Shown here piece by piece: positions 1 through 8,142 of a DNA stretch of 25,126 nt. Origin of the DNA: CAWVWD01 sp965662365 (lineage in GTDB: Bacteria > Bacteroidota > Bacteroidia > Chitinophagales > Saprospiraceae); NCBI GenBank assembly GCA_965662365.1, contig CBFIHR010000065.1:1-25126 (forward strand), given 5' to 3'. The stretch's first letter is position 1, and every line of letters begins with the position of its first letter. The notes below the pieces were generated by a model. It was not told where the DNA came from. It did no database searches and saw only the letters and a program-made list of their open reading frames with translations. The translations under genes were made by a program, and so were the position numbers.

Positions 1-2
1 CC

Positions 3-941
3 AATGTTCGTTACAACGATTATTACAATCAATTGCGAATGACGAAAATCAAGCAACAGCAAGGTTTACAATATGATTTATTGGTGTTAGATACTTTAGA
101 AAATCAAACTTTATTTGGTGGTATTTTTTATGATATTAATCAAAAGAAACAACCGTATTATCATTGGTATTGGTACTCGAATCGTTATAATTTAACACAA
201 ATGGCGTATCAAATTCTAAAACATGAAAACGCAAAACAAAACAGTGAATACGATTATAAATTAGCCGCAATTCGAGGATTTTTCTTAGAAAAACGCAGTC
301 GTCACGGTTGGAGAAATACGTTTACAACCGCACAAATTTTGTCTACGATTATACCTGACATGATGAATGGGCAACCGATTGAAAAACCAAAACTGGTCAT
401 TAAAGGTACTTCTACACAGACGGTTACAGAATTTCCTTTTGAAACGATGTTTTATTCGAACAAGCCAATAAAAATCGAAAAAACAGGAACTTCAATAATT
501 TACCTAACCGCTTATCAAGAGTTTTGGAATGACAAACCAACGCCAAAATCTGACGTTTTTGAATTAAAATCAAAACTCGTACAAAATGGTAAAACGGTTA
601 AAAAATTAGAAGCTAAAATACCAGCAAAAATGGTCGTGACCGTCGAAGTCAAAAAAGAAGCGGAATATGTGATGGTCGAAATTCCGATTCCTGCTGGTTG
701 TTCGTATGGGAAAAAAAATCGTGGTTACGGTTATTGGTACGGCAGAGAAGTTCACCGAGAATATTTCCGTGAAAAAACTTGTGTTTTTTATCAAAATTTG
801 CCTGTCGGAACTTATACGATTGAGCTAAATCTTGAGCCAAGATTTACGGGTGAATATACGGTGAATCCTGCGAAGGCGGAGGAAATGTATTTTCCTGTGT
901 TTTATGGCCGGAATGCGATTAAGGAAGTGGAGATTGAGTAA
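3..941 (+). CDS. Alpha-2-macroglobulin-like protein, C-terminal part (5' end outside window)
   Basis: The reading frame is open to the left edge of the window, so this is the last ~312 codons of a larger gene; the TTG at 33 is only an internal leucine codon. The visible part starts in an all-helical segment rich in aromatics, then has a stretch around RNTFTTAQILSTI that resembles the helical (thioester-type/terpenoid cyclase-like) domain of bacterial alpha-2-macroglobulins. It ends in a beta-rich domain with LPVGTYTIELNLEPRFTGEY and EEMYFPVFYGR, which matches the usual C-terminal end of this family ('lpaGtyt ... aGeytv.Pa.ae.MY.Pev.gr'). Bacterial members are large periplasmic or envelope-anchored protease traps. 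The CxEQ thioester and any lipobox or signal peptide would lie upstream and cannot be seen. It ends 117 bp from the convergent PorP/SprF gene, separated by a strong hairpin. Family assignment rests on motif recall, not a search. Confidence 0.75.
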   Translation, partial: NVRYNDYYNQLRMTKIKQQQGLQYDLLVLDTLENQTLFGGIFYDINQKKQPYYHWYWYSNRYNLTQMAYQILKHENAKQNSEYDYKLAAIRGFFLEKRSRHGWRNTFTTAQILSTIIPDMMNGQPIEKPKLVIKGTSTQTVTEFPFETMFYSNKPIKIEKTGTSIIYLTAYQEFWNDKPTPKSDVFELKSKLVQNGKTVKKLEAKIPAKMVVTVEVKKEAEYVMVEIPIPAGCSYGKKNRGYGYWYGREVHREYFREKTCVFYQNLPVGTYTIELNLEPRFTGEYTVNPAKAEEMYFPVFYGRNAIKEVEIE

Positions 942-966
942 TGGTATTTTAAAATAAAAGCGGTTG

Positions 967-1008
967 TATCAAAACCTGACAGATTTTGAATTTTGTCAGG
1001 TTTTGATA
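967..1008. terminator. Bidirectional hairpin terminator between convergent genes
   Basis: A perfect 15-bp inverted repeat (967-981 with 994-1008) encloses a 12-nt loop. The arms are built around AAAACCTGACA and its complement. It sits between the stop of the alpha-2-macroglobulin-like gene (941) and the stop of the porP/sprF gene (1058), with T-rich sequence on the right and A-rich on the left, so it can serve both strands. Confidence 0.75.
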
Positions 1009-1057
1009 TTTTAAACCGGTTTTTTGAATTTTGAAACAATCACTTTAAAGTTTGATT

Positions 1058-2083
1058 TTAAAAAGTTGGACAGCCAACTGGGCCCGAACCTTTTGGAGCG
1101 TCGAAAATCCATGTTTTATAAGTCAAACCGATTTCGAATCCGCCATTTGCTTGTGATGCAACATCTAAAGCAGAAACATTAAAGTCATAAGAGACGGAGA
1201 AGCTAATACGATTCAAATCTATTTTTAAAATGGCAATTGCCGCATCGCCAACTCGATACATACTACCGAAATAAAAGGCGGTTTGACCGTAATCATCGCC
1301 TAATTGAGAATTAACGCCAAACTTCATTAAGCCTCCAATATTGAGTTCTGTGTGTGGTCCTTGTTTGATAAAAACACCTCTTGGCACAAGGGATAAACCA
1401 TCGGTCAGTGCAAACTCGATACCGGCATGACCAACCCATTTCATATATAATGGGTTTTCAACACCGTCAATCAGGCTCATATTGGGACGGTTCATGTGAG
1501 ATACTGCAAAGCCAGCATAAAAATTAGTTTTGGCACTTGGCAAATAGTACCAAGCCAGACCAGCCGACATATCCAAGTACATGAAGTTTTCACGAGTCAA
1601 ATTTTCTCCACTTGCGATACTTGGATTAAGCATTTCGCCATCAAATTGACTATCGAAGAGGAGATTATTAAAATTAACAGCTTGTTGTGCCAAACCGATT
1701 TGGGCACCAGCGGATAGGTAATGATCACCACCGCCAGACAAGTCTTTATTATAAGAAGCGGATAAAGCGACGTGTGTATTTCTAAACTCTGCATCACCGG
1801 CTTTGTCGTTGTACATCATCAGGCCGACACCGACAAAGTCATCTCGTAAGTAGCCTTTTAGTATTTGGCCATCAACGGCTGCCATCATCGTTTGATAAGG
1901 AACTGTTACACTTTGCCACTGACTTCGATACTGAGCAACTGCTCGGATATCTTCTATCATTAAGCCTGTCATTGCAGGATTGAGATATTGCGGCGAATTA
2001 TAAAACATCGAAAAGTGATTGTCTTGTGCTTTCGCACTTATCAGCGTCCCGATTATTAATAAAATTGTGAATAAATTTTTCAT
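1058..2083 (-). CDS. PorP/SprF family type IX secretion system outer-membrane protein
   Basis: The 341-residue protein has a clear signal peptide (residues 1-19, cut before QDNHFS) followed by the family's N-terminal signature FSMFYNSPQYLNPAMTGL. The rest is alternating beta-strand sequence with repeated aromatic ends (for example YLSAGAQIGL, FYFGSMYRVGD, FSVSYDFNVSAL), as expected for an outer-membrane beta-barrel. Length is typical of the family (about 300-350). PorP/SprF proteins act in the Bacteroidota T9SS; SprF is needed for secretion of the adhesin SprB, and family members are usually encoded beside a large type B substrate. Here the gene is the second of a two-gene minus-strand unit, 69 bp after the PKD giant with the type B sorting domain at 2153-5962, so it is probably the dedicated partner of that protein. 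The gap holds a heptad-repeat hairpin that could modulate expression of this gene relative to its neighbour. Confidence 0.93.
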   Translation of the reverse strand: MKNLFTILLIIGTLISAKAQDNHFSMFYNSPQYLNPAMTGLMIEDIRAVAQYRSQWQSVTVPYQTMMAAVDGQILKGYLRDDFVGVGLMMYNDKAGDAEFRNTHVALSASYNKDLSGGGDHYLSAGAQIGLAQQAVNFNNLLFDSQFDGEMLNPSIASGENLTRENFMYLDMSAGLAWYYLPSAKTNFYAGFAVSHMNRPNMSLIDGVENPLYMKWVGHAGIEFALTDGLSLVPRGVFIKQGPHTELNIGGLMKFGVNSQLGDDYGQTAFYFGSMYRVGDAAIAILKIDLNRISFSVSYDFNVSALDVASQANGGFEIGLTYKTWIFDAPKGSGPVGCPTF

Positions 2084-2090
2084 TAATTAA

Positions 2091-2147
2091 TGATTGGTGA
2101 TTAGTGATTCGTGATTGGATAAAACTAATCACGAATCACTAATCCCT
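2091..2147. repeat. Heptanucleotide tandem repeat arranged as a snap-back hairpin
   Basis: Three to four tandem 7-mers (TGATTG, then GTGATTA, GTGATTC, GTGATTG at 2097-2117) are followed after a short spacer by three complementary 7-mers (AATCACG, AATCACT, AATCCCT at 2127-2147). The two blocks form a perfect 17-bp stem (2100-2116 with 2127-2143) with a 10-nt loop. Read along the minus strand it ends 7 bp before the porP/sprF start codon. It belongs to the dispersed heptad family also seen near 12382, 15104, 15189, 16269 and 19931. Confidence 0.85.
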
Positions 2148-2152
2148 AAATT

Positions 2153-5100
2153 TTATCGTATTAATAAGACATTTCCAGTTTTCAAAATTACGTTTCCATT
2201 TAAAGCACAAGGTGCTTCGACATAATAGACATAAACGCCTGTATTGAGTTCTTTGCCTTTGTGCGTTCCGTCCCAGCCTTCCGAAAGGTTTTGGGTTTCA
2301 AAGACTAATTCTCCCGAGCGGCTATATACCTTAAAGGTATAGATGAAATTTAGTGTACTTCCTCTAACAAATAATTGATCGTTCAAACCGTCATTATTGG
2401 GCGAAAACGCATTTGGAACGATTACTAAGTCTTCGTTACAACTCGATATAATGCTTAATTCTACAGAATCGGTACCGATACAACCGTTTTCTAAGTCGGT
2501 AATTTGAACGGTATATACTTGATTGGAGGAAAGTGTTACCAACGGTGTATTACAATTGACACAGGAAATGCCTAAATTCGGAGACCAGAGGAATTCTAAA
2601 TTTGGATTCGAGGCGTCATCAGTCAAAATAATCGGTGTTGGCTGACCTTCAAATACATTTTGAGAAGGTGTCGGTAGGATAGAAGTGACATCGATTACAT
2701 TGACAGTAACTGTTGCTGCATCTGACGGACAACCTGGAATCGTACCGGTGACTGTATAAACGGTTGATTCGGTTAATGTCGTAAGCGGACGTTTTGTGGT
2801 CGAATCACTCAAACCTATTCCGGGTGACCAGCTATAATTGGCTGCAAAGCCTTCTACACCAATTTGCGTCGCATCGTTGGCACAAATTGTAAATTCGCCA
2901 TCGTCTAAGTCTGCACCGTCCACTAAAAGTACAGTGACGGTATCGAGAATAATACAGTTTCCATTTTGTACCGAAAGGTAATAATCAGTGGTAACTATTG
3001 GGGTAACAGTTGGATTGATAATCGTCGGGTCGCTAATCGTGTTATCGCCTATCCAGTTGATAATTCCTGTGCCAAATCCTTGTAATTGTACCGAATTTCC
3101 GATACAAGTTCCGATATTTTCTCCTGCACTTACCAATGTTGTATCGAAAATATTGATAGTAATGGTATCTTGTATTTTACAACCAGTTGCTGTTGTCGTT
3201 TGAACGATGTAATCCTTTGTTGTTGCTGGAAAGACATAAGGATTTGGACAAAGTACACACGAAATATTTTCGCTTGGTGAGAATATTGGGTTTGTACCAA
3301 TTGAAGCATTTAGTTGGAAAGAGTCGCCGGCACAAATAGTGACATCTTGCCCCAGAATATTTTGGTCTTCATTGACAACTGTAATTGTGATAGAATCCGT
3401 ATCATAACAAGTTGGTGTCGTGAATAAGGTAACATAGTAGGTCGTTGTTGTTGTTGGCGATGCAAACGGATTATTACAACTTTGATAACAACTCAATCCT
3501 GCTTGATTTTGATTCCATTCGTATTGTAAAACATCTGATGAACCAAATCCGAAAATTTGAATCACGTCGCCTTCACAAATTGTTGTATCAGGGCTTGTAC
3601 TTACTTGTTGTGCGACCATTTGGAGTACTGTGACTGTGACCGTATCGCTGTCAGTACAACCTTCAGGCGATGTCACTGTAAGGATATAATCTGTTGTTTG
3701 CGTAGGCATAGCAGTCGGTGCTGCAATCGTATCATTATCCAATGTACTTCCATTTGTCCATTGATATGTTCCTATTCCTGAGCCATTTAATGTTATACTA
3801 TTTTGTAAGCAAATGACTTTATCTGGGCCAGCGTTTGCGTTTGGCGTTAGATTAATACGAATTTGTGCGGTTGTCGTATCAAAACAACCAGCAGATGTTC
3901 CAACAATTAATTGAATATCATAAAAACCTGAATCTGTGTATGTAAAAGTGGGATTTTCCAATGTGTCACTAAATCCTTGATAATCAAAATCCCAGTTCCA
4001 AGTAGAAATATTGTCTCCTGTAAAGGAATTAATATTCGTTGAGGTATTTTGAAAATTGATAAGTTGTGGATTACAACTCACAGGCGGAAGCGCAGTAAAG
4101 CTTGCCTGTGGATTCCGACCTACCACAATATCTAAGGTGGTGAAATTCGTACAGTTTGAATCAGAATAATGTAACGTAACTGGATAAACACCTGGAGTCG
4201 AGAAAAAGACAGATGGCATCGTATCGGTACTATTCGGTACGATTCCTCCAAAGTCCCAATAAAACGTATCAATTGGTAAGTTAGAAATAAAGGTTGGGGT
4301 AAAAGTGATTGTTGTAGTGTCACAAATCGAGGTATCGGTCGCTGCAATTGTTGCATTTAAGTTATTAACAACTATTGGCATTGTCGCCGGAATAATTTCA
4401 AGACAACCTTGTGTATCTTCTATGGTCAACGATGGAAAATACGTGCCGCCAGAGGTATAGGTATAAGATTGTATATTAGTTGTATCATTTGATTGATTAA
4501 TGACAAGATTTCCATCTCCAAAATCCCAAATATATCGAGTTGTGTTAAAAGCATTGGCGGTGTAAGTAACTGGTGTATTTGGGCAGACACTTAGTGGTGT
4601 CGCTGAGAAATTTCCGTAAGGGCCATTAATTGAAACGTAGTTTGGTCGAGTCAATGTATCTTGACAACCATTAATATCGGTGACGATAAGTGTCACATCA
4701 AATTGACCTGAATTGATATAGGTGTAAGATGGATTTTGATTGGTAGAATTGCCGATTCCATCTCCAAAATCCCAATTCCAACTAACGGCATTAAAGGAAG
4801 AATCTGAAAATTGTGTGACCAAAATTGGACAAGTTGCATTCAACGAATCTCCTGCAAAATCGGCTTGTGGACTAATTGCCTGGACGATATTCGGAATACA
4901 ATAGACGCTATCACAGCCTGAAGTATCGGTTACCGTTAGGCAAACGGTATAAAAACCTTCTGCTGAATATTGATGCGTTGGGTTTTGTGCTGTTGAGGTG
5001 TTGCCATCACCAAAATTCCATAAATAGCTCAAAATCGGACGACCATTGCCATTAGACAAGTCCGTAAAAGTCACTTCCTGACCTACACAAACGAAGGTAT

Positions 5101-5962
5101 CCAAAGTCGTAAAATCAACGTTTGGTTGACTAATAATCATAAAGTCATTTTCTATCACGGTTTTTACGCAGCCAAATGAATTCGTCGTCGTCAATTTTAC
5201 ATCAAAACTATCTTGATAAGCATACGTTACAGTCGGGTTTTGAAGCGTCGATGTTTGTCCGTTGCCGAACTCCCAAAACCAGTTTGTAATTGTACCGTCG
5301 GAGGTTGTCGAACTATCAGTAAAGGAAATAGATTCGTTTTGACAAGATTGTTGGTCAGCACTAATCGCTGGATAAACATCATAAACTCGAATTGTATCAT
5401 TAAACGTGATCGTATCTTGACAGCCGTTGAGGTCGGTGACCGTAAGTATTACATCATAATTTCCACCTTCTGTGTAGAGATTATTGACCGATGTACCAGA
5501 AGCCGAATTTCCATCACCAAAAGTCCATTGATAGCTTGAAATAGGACTCGAACCAACGGTTGAGTTATCTGTAAATTGAACCGCTAGAGGGGAACAACCC
5601 GTGGTCGGTGTTATGTTAAATTGTGCTTGTGGCGATTCGAACAAATTGATATAATTTGTCTTACATTCGGTGTCGGTATTTCCTTGATTATCCGTTACGG
5701 TCAAACAAATCGTATAATTTCCACCTGTCGTGAAAACCTTACCAGGGTTTTGTATGGTTGAATTTGTTCCTCCTAATTGCCAACTCCATGAGACAATGTT
5801 ACCTGCGGAAGCGGTCGATAAATCCGTAAATTGAATAAATGCTGGTGTACAACCTGAAGTTGGTGTCGCAGAAAAATCCGCATTGACTTGCCCAAAAGTT
5901 GATGATATACATAGAAGGGAAAATACAAGCGTTTGCCAAAAATACTTTGTAAATGTTTGCAT
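2153..5962 (-). CDS. Giant secreted PKD-repeat protein with T9SS type B (gliding motility-associated) C-terminal sorting domain
   Basis: The 1269-residue protein has a signal peptide (about 1-24, ending in SSTFG before QVNADF). Next come about eight PKD domains (roughly 26-704) with the hallmarks WxFGDGN, NPTHxY and YxVxLTVTD, then six other beta-sandwich repeats (roughly 705-1174) of the type ending TTDYxLTVT...GCTDSDTVTVTV. It ends in a 95-residue domain (1175-1269) with VPNAFSPNNDGLNDQLFVRG, SRSGELVFE, EGWDGTHKGKELNTGVYVYYV. That end is the gliding_CTERM/type B signal that routes proteins through the T9SS to the cell surface or medium. Almost every repeat carries one cysteine near its start and one near its end. 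No enzymatic domain is visible, so a role as adhesin or surface fibre is inferred. It is the first gene of a unit with porP/sprF and has a TACTTTTG box 68-75 bp upstream of its start. Confidence 0.92.
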   Translation of the reverse strand: MQTFTKYFWQTLVFSLLCISSTFGQVNADFSATPTSGCTPAFIQFTDLSTASAGNIVSWSWQLGGTNSTIQNPGKVFTTGGNYTICLTVTDNQGNTDTECKTNYINLFESPQAQFNITPTTGCSPLAVQFTDNSTVGSSPISSYQWTFGDGNSASGTSVNNLYTEGGNYDVILTVTDLNGCQDTITFNDTIRVYDVYPAISADQQSCQNESISFTDSSTTSDGTITNWFWEFGNGQTSTLQNPTVTYAYQDSFDVKLTTTNSFGCVKTVIENDFMIISQPNVDFTTLDTFVCVGQEVTFTDLSNGNGRPILSYLWNFGDGNTSTAQNPTHQYSAEGFYTVCLTVTDTSGCDSVYCIPNIVQAISPQADFAGDSLNATCPILVTQFSDSSFNAVSWNWDFGDGIGNSTNQNPSYTYINSGQFDVTLIVTDINGCQDTLTRPNYVSINGPYGNFSATPLSVCPNTPVTYTANAFNTTRYIWDFGDGNLVINQSNDTTNIQSYTYTSGGTYFPSLTIEDTQGCLEIIPATMPIVVNNLNATIAATDTSICDTTTITFTPTFISNLPIDTFYWDFGGIVPNSTDTMPSVFFSTPGVYPVTLHYSDSNCTNFTTLDIVVGRNPQASFTALPPVSCNPQLINFQNTSTNINSFTGDNISTWNWDFDYQGFSDTLENPTFTYTDSGFYDIQLIVGTSAGCFDTTTAQIRINLTPNANAGPDKVICLQNSITLNGSGIGTYQWTNGSTLDNDTIAAPTAMPTQTTDYILTVTSPEGCTDSDTVTVTVLQMVAQQVSTSPDTTICEGDVIQIFGFGSSDVLQYEWNQNQAGLSCYQSCNNPFASPTTTTTYYVTLFTTPTCYDTDSITITVVNEDQNILGQDVTICAGDSFQLNASIGTNPIFSPSENISCVLCPNPYVFPATTKDYIVQTTTATGCKIQDTITINIFDTTLVSAGENIGTCIGNSVQLQGFGTGIINWIGDNTISDPTIINPTVTPIVTTDYYLSVQNGNCIILDTVTVLLVDGADLDDGEFTICANDATQIGVEGFAANYSWSPGIGLSDSTTKRPLTTLTESTVYTVTGTIPGCPSDAATVTVNVIDVTSILPTPSQNVFEGQPTPIILTDDASNPNLEFLWSPNLGISCVNCNTPLVTLSSNQVYTVQITDLENGCIGTDSVELSIISSCNEDLVIVPNAFSPNNDGLNDQLFVRGSTLNFIYTFKVYSRSGELVFETQNLSEGWDGTHKGKELNTGVYVYYVEAPCALNGNVILKTGNVLLIR

Positions 5963-6019
5963 ATTGATTGATTTGATGCTTAGCTTTTTCTCTTTTTATA
6001 ATTAGCTCTTATAATTAGA

Positions 6020-6037
6020 TTTTGCAGTGCAAAAGTA
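6020..6037 (-). promoter_or_regulatory. Putative promoter of the PKD/porP unit with overlapping palindrome
   Basis: On the minus strand 6037-6030 reads TACTTTTG, a perfect match to the Bacteroidota -7 consensus TAnnTTTG; no good -33 TTTG is seen at the usual spacing. Immediately downstream, and overlapping the box, lies a perfect odd palindrome TTTTGCAGTGCAAAA (6020-6034), which covers the expected transcription start and could be an operator. The predicted leader is about 60 nt. Confidence 0.5.
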
Positions 6038-6503
6038 CACTTTGAAATAGTAAATAATGAAATCCTTCTTTTATCTAATTTTTATACAAATGATAATGAT
6101 TTGATTCATGAAAAATGGCTCAACAATATTGCCAATAAACGCCAAAATATTATATATGAAATATGTGTTATTTATAAATAAAATAAGTTCAATACGTTGA
6201 TAATTATTTATTAAGTAATAAGGAAAAATTAGAAAGGTGTTATGTTTTTATTGGGATTTCTTTAACGGTAAGAATGAATCATTTAGTTTCCAAAAGGGGT
6301 TTTCATTTGTATTGCTTTGGTATTTTTATTGATATACAATTTGAACAGAACATCATCGTTAAATAACTACTGTTCGTTGATGAGCAGGTGACAACATATT
6401 GTCATAGCCTCAAAATCGTCACTTAGCCCGAATATTCGGGACTTGTTGATATAACTTTATAATCAGAAAATCATAAAACATTCACAAACGAATCAAAAAA
6501 TCT
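6038..6503. promoter_or_regulatory. Long divergent intergenic region with two palindromes upstream of the 6504 gene
   Basis: No convincing gene is seen. The part from 6060 to 6360 is AT-rich with no repeats that I trust. Nearer the plus-strand gene there are an inverted repeat TGACAA-CATA-TTGTCA (6389-6404) and a perfect 14-bp palindrome CCCGAATATTCGGG (6427-6440). The second ends 11 bp before TAACTTTA (6452-6459), which matches the TAnnTTTG box at 7 of 8 positions. The palindrome therefore occupies the place of a -33 element and is a candidate operator. This is inference from position alone. Confidence 0.35.
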
Positions 6504-7520
6504 ATGAGTAAGTTGAAATATCTTTTTTTCGGAATCATTTTGATGACTTCGATACAAGTCAACGCACAAAAATATTCCGAAATATTCTCAGAAGCAGACT
6601 TAGCAATCATTCAGAATTATGAAGATAGTGTCGATGTATTATCAGGTTTGATGCTGCATGATACGGTTCCCGAATCTCGCTTTATTTCCTGTAAATATAT
6701 GATTAAACATTTGGTACAAGCCCTAAAAGTCGATAACTCTTTCCAATATAAATTTCCACAATTCGAGCGAATTTCGGTGCAATATCCAGAGGATAGTTCT
6801 TTCCGTATTTTTACTTGGCAATTATACGTTAGTGCCGAAGAATACCGCTATTTTGGAGCGGTTCAGATGAACTCAAAAGAACTAAAATTGATTCCGTTAT
6901 CTGATAGGTCTGCCGGGATTCCGAGTCCACAAAAAACACTAACGACAAATGATAAATGGTTTGGGGCGATTTATTACAACATCCGACAAGTCGATTCTAA
7001 AGAATTTGGTCGTTATTATATGCTTTTTGGCTACGACGCCAATAGTTTTTACATTCGTCGAAAATTGATTGATGTGTTGCAAATCAAAGAAGGGCAAGCA
7101 TATTTTGGTTTGCCAGTTTTCAAAATTCCACCAGATATTTTGGAAGAGAAAAAGAAAATCGCAGAATATAACGCAACCGTTCCTGTCGGCAATCGAGTAA
7201 AAGTCAGCGATGCCGAAATTTTAGCTAAAAAAGGAGATGGTGAAGTGATTAGCCGGTTTATGGTGACATACAGTGCCGAAGCATCAGCGATTTTAAATTA
7301 TGATGAAGATTACGACTTAATTTTGTTAGATAATATGATTGAAGCAGGCGGAAATTATCCAGGTCAAGGTCGAGTTTATGTTCCTGATGGTAGCTATCGA
7401 GGTTTTAAACTACAAGATGATGGTACTTGGCTACAAATCGAAAAAGTATTCAACGACTCGCAAGAAACTGCTCCTCGTCCGGTGCCTCTGGATAGAGTGA
7501 ATCGCTTGGGTAGAAACTAA
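6504..7520 (+). CDS. Secreted protein of unknown function, conserved type in Bacteroidota
   Basis: The 338-residue product begins with a Sec signal peptide (1-21, MTSIQVNA before QKYSEI). The mature part holds phrases I associate with an unnamed Bacteroidota family of exported proteins: SFRIFTWQLYVSAEEYRYFGAVQMN, followed by a polar loop, WFGAIYYNIRQV, YYMLFGYDANSFYIRRKLIDVL and a glycine-rich end near GRVYVPDGSYRGF. There is no lipobox, no transmembrane segment after the signal, and no T9SS sorting domain, so it is probably periplasmic. No catalytic motif is recognised and I assign no function. It is a single-gene unit with a long upstream region and a shared hairpin terminator with yjbQ. 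Confidence 0.85.
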   Translation: MSKLKYLFFGIILMTSIQVNAQKYSEIFSEADLAIIQNYEDSVDVLSGLMLHDTVPESRFISCKYMIKHLVQALKVDNSFQYKFPQFERISVQYPEDSSFRIFTWQLYVSAEEYRYFGAVQMNSKELKLIPLSDRSAGIPSPQKTLTTNDKWFGAIYYNIRQVDSKEFGRYYMLFGYDANSFYIRRKLIDVLQIKEGQAYFGLPVFKIPPDILEEKKKIAEYNATVPVGNRVKVSDAEILAKKGDGEVISRFMVTYSAEASAILNYDEDYDLILLDNMIEAGGNYPGQGRVYVPDGSYRGFKLQDDGTWLQIEKVFNDSQETAPRPVPLDRVNRLGRN

Positions 7521-7533
7521 ATTTCGAGTAGGT

Positions 7534-7581
7534 GTCTTGAGGTGTAAAATGTGGATTACGGTACATTTCACACCTCAAGAC
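7534..7581. terminator. Bidirectional hairpin terminator between the 6504 gene and yjbQ
   Basis: A 19-bp inverted repeat with a single mismatch (7534-7552 with 7563-7581, loop of 10 nt) fills the 67-bp gap between two convergent stops. The mismatch is A-C in the plus-strand RNA but a U-G wobble in the minus-strand RNA, so the stem is slightly better for the yjbQ transcript. Confidence 0.75.
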
Positions 7582-7587
7582 GCACAC

Positions 7588-7998
7588 TTAACAATAGATG
7601 GTAAGCACCAACTTCCTCCGATTCGGACGATTCCGAAATTCACACAAATAAATCCCTTGCCAAGTTCCCAAATTTAATCTCGAATCTGTAATTGGAATTT
7701 GAACAGAAGTTCCGACCAAAGCGGTCTTAATATGTGCGGGCATATCGTCTGGGCCTTCGATTGTATGCTCTAAAAACGGTAAATTTTCGGGTACTAATTT
7801 ATTAAAAATAGATTCAAAATCTACTCGAACATCTGGATCTGCATTTTCGTTAATCGTCAAACCTGCCGAAGTGTGTTTAATAAACACATTCACCAAACCG
7901 ATTTTCGGCATTTCTTTTATCGCTGCTGTAATGTGATGTGTAATTAAGTGATAACCTCGTGGATAATGCGGTAACGTGATTTCGTATTGTTGTATCAT
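7588..7998 (-). CDS. yjbQ: YjbQ/UPF0047 family protein
   Basis: At 136 residues this is the usual length of the family, and the full signature is present: VFIKHTSAGLTINENADPDV (about 42-61), then EGPDDMPAHIKTALVG (about 81-97), then LGTWQGIYLCEFRNRPNRR near the C terminus. Histidines in the HTSAG and MPAHIK segments are the conserved ones. Members bind a metal or anion at a small trimeric beta-barrel. Some have weak thiamine-phosphate synthase activity, but the physiological role is unsettled. The ATG at 7998 gives a start (MIQQYEITL) that matches the family. Only three bases separate the start from the end of a short open stretch upstream (8002-8139). Confidence 0.93.
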   Translation of the reverse strand: MIQQYEITLPHYPRGYHLITHHITAAIKEMPKIGLVNVFIKHTSAGLTINENADPDVRVDFESIFNKLVPENLPFLEHTIEGPDDMPAHIKTALVGTSVQIPITDSRLNLGTWQGIYLCEFRNRPNRRKLVLTIYC

Positions 7999-8001
7999 TT
8001 T

Positions 8002-8139
8002 TTAATAATTAATTTCTAATGCTTTTAATATTTCTACGTCTAATCCTTCAACAGGTAAACTATTTTTCTGTGCAAAAAGTAACTTACGAAGGTTAAAAGT
8101 ATGAAGTTTTTCATAGTTAACTATTTTAGAATTAAAAAT
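8002..8139 (-). pseudogene. Short coding-like stretch without a normal start, possible gene remnant
   Basis: On the minus strand a 45-codon open frame ends in TAA three bases before the yjbQ start. It is closed upstream by a TGA (8140-8142) and contains no ATG, GTG or TTG early enough to encode the whole of it. The C-terminal translation, NSLPVEGLDVEILKALEIN, looks protein-like rather than random. It may be the decayed end of a lost gene or a chance open frame. No family is recognised. Confidence 0.25.
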
Positions 8140-8142
8140 TCA

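Noticed and set aside
33..35. TTG as a start codon of the first gene
   Set aside because: The frame is open upstream to the window edge and the protein begins in the middle of a known domain, so the TTG is an internal codon of a truncated gene.
5213..5539. 108-codon open frame on the plus strand
   Set aside because: It lies opposite the PKD domains of the giant minus-strand gene, its translation resembles no protein, and the PKD reading is certain.
6274..6366. 30-residue open frame in the long intergenic region
   Set aside because: Short, no recognisable features, no promoter or terminator that would mark it as a gene.
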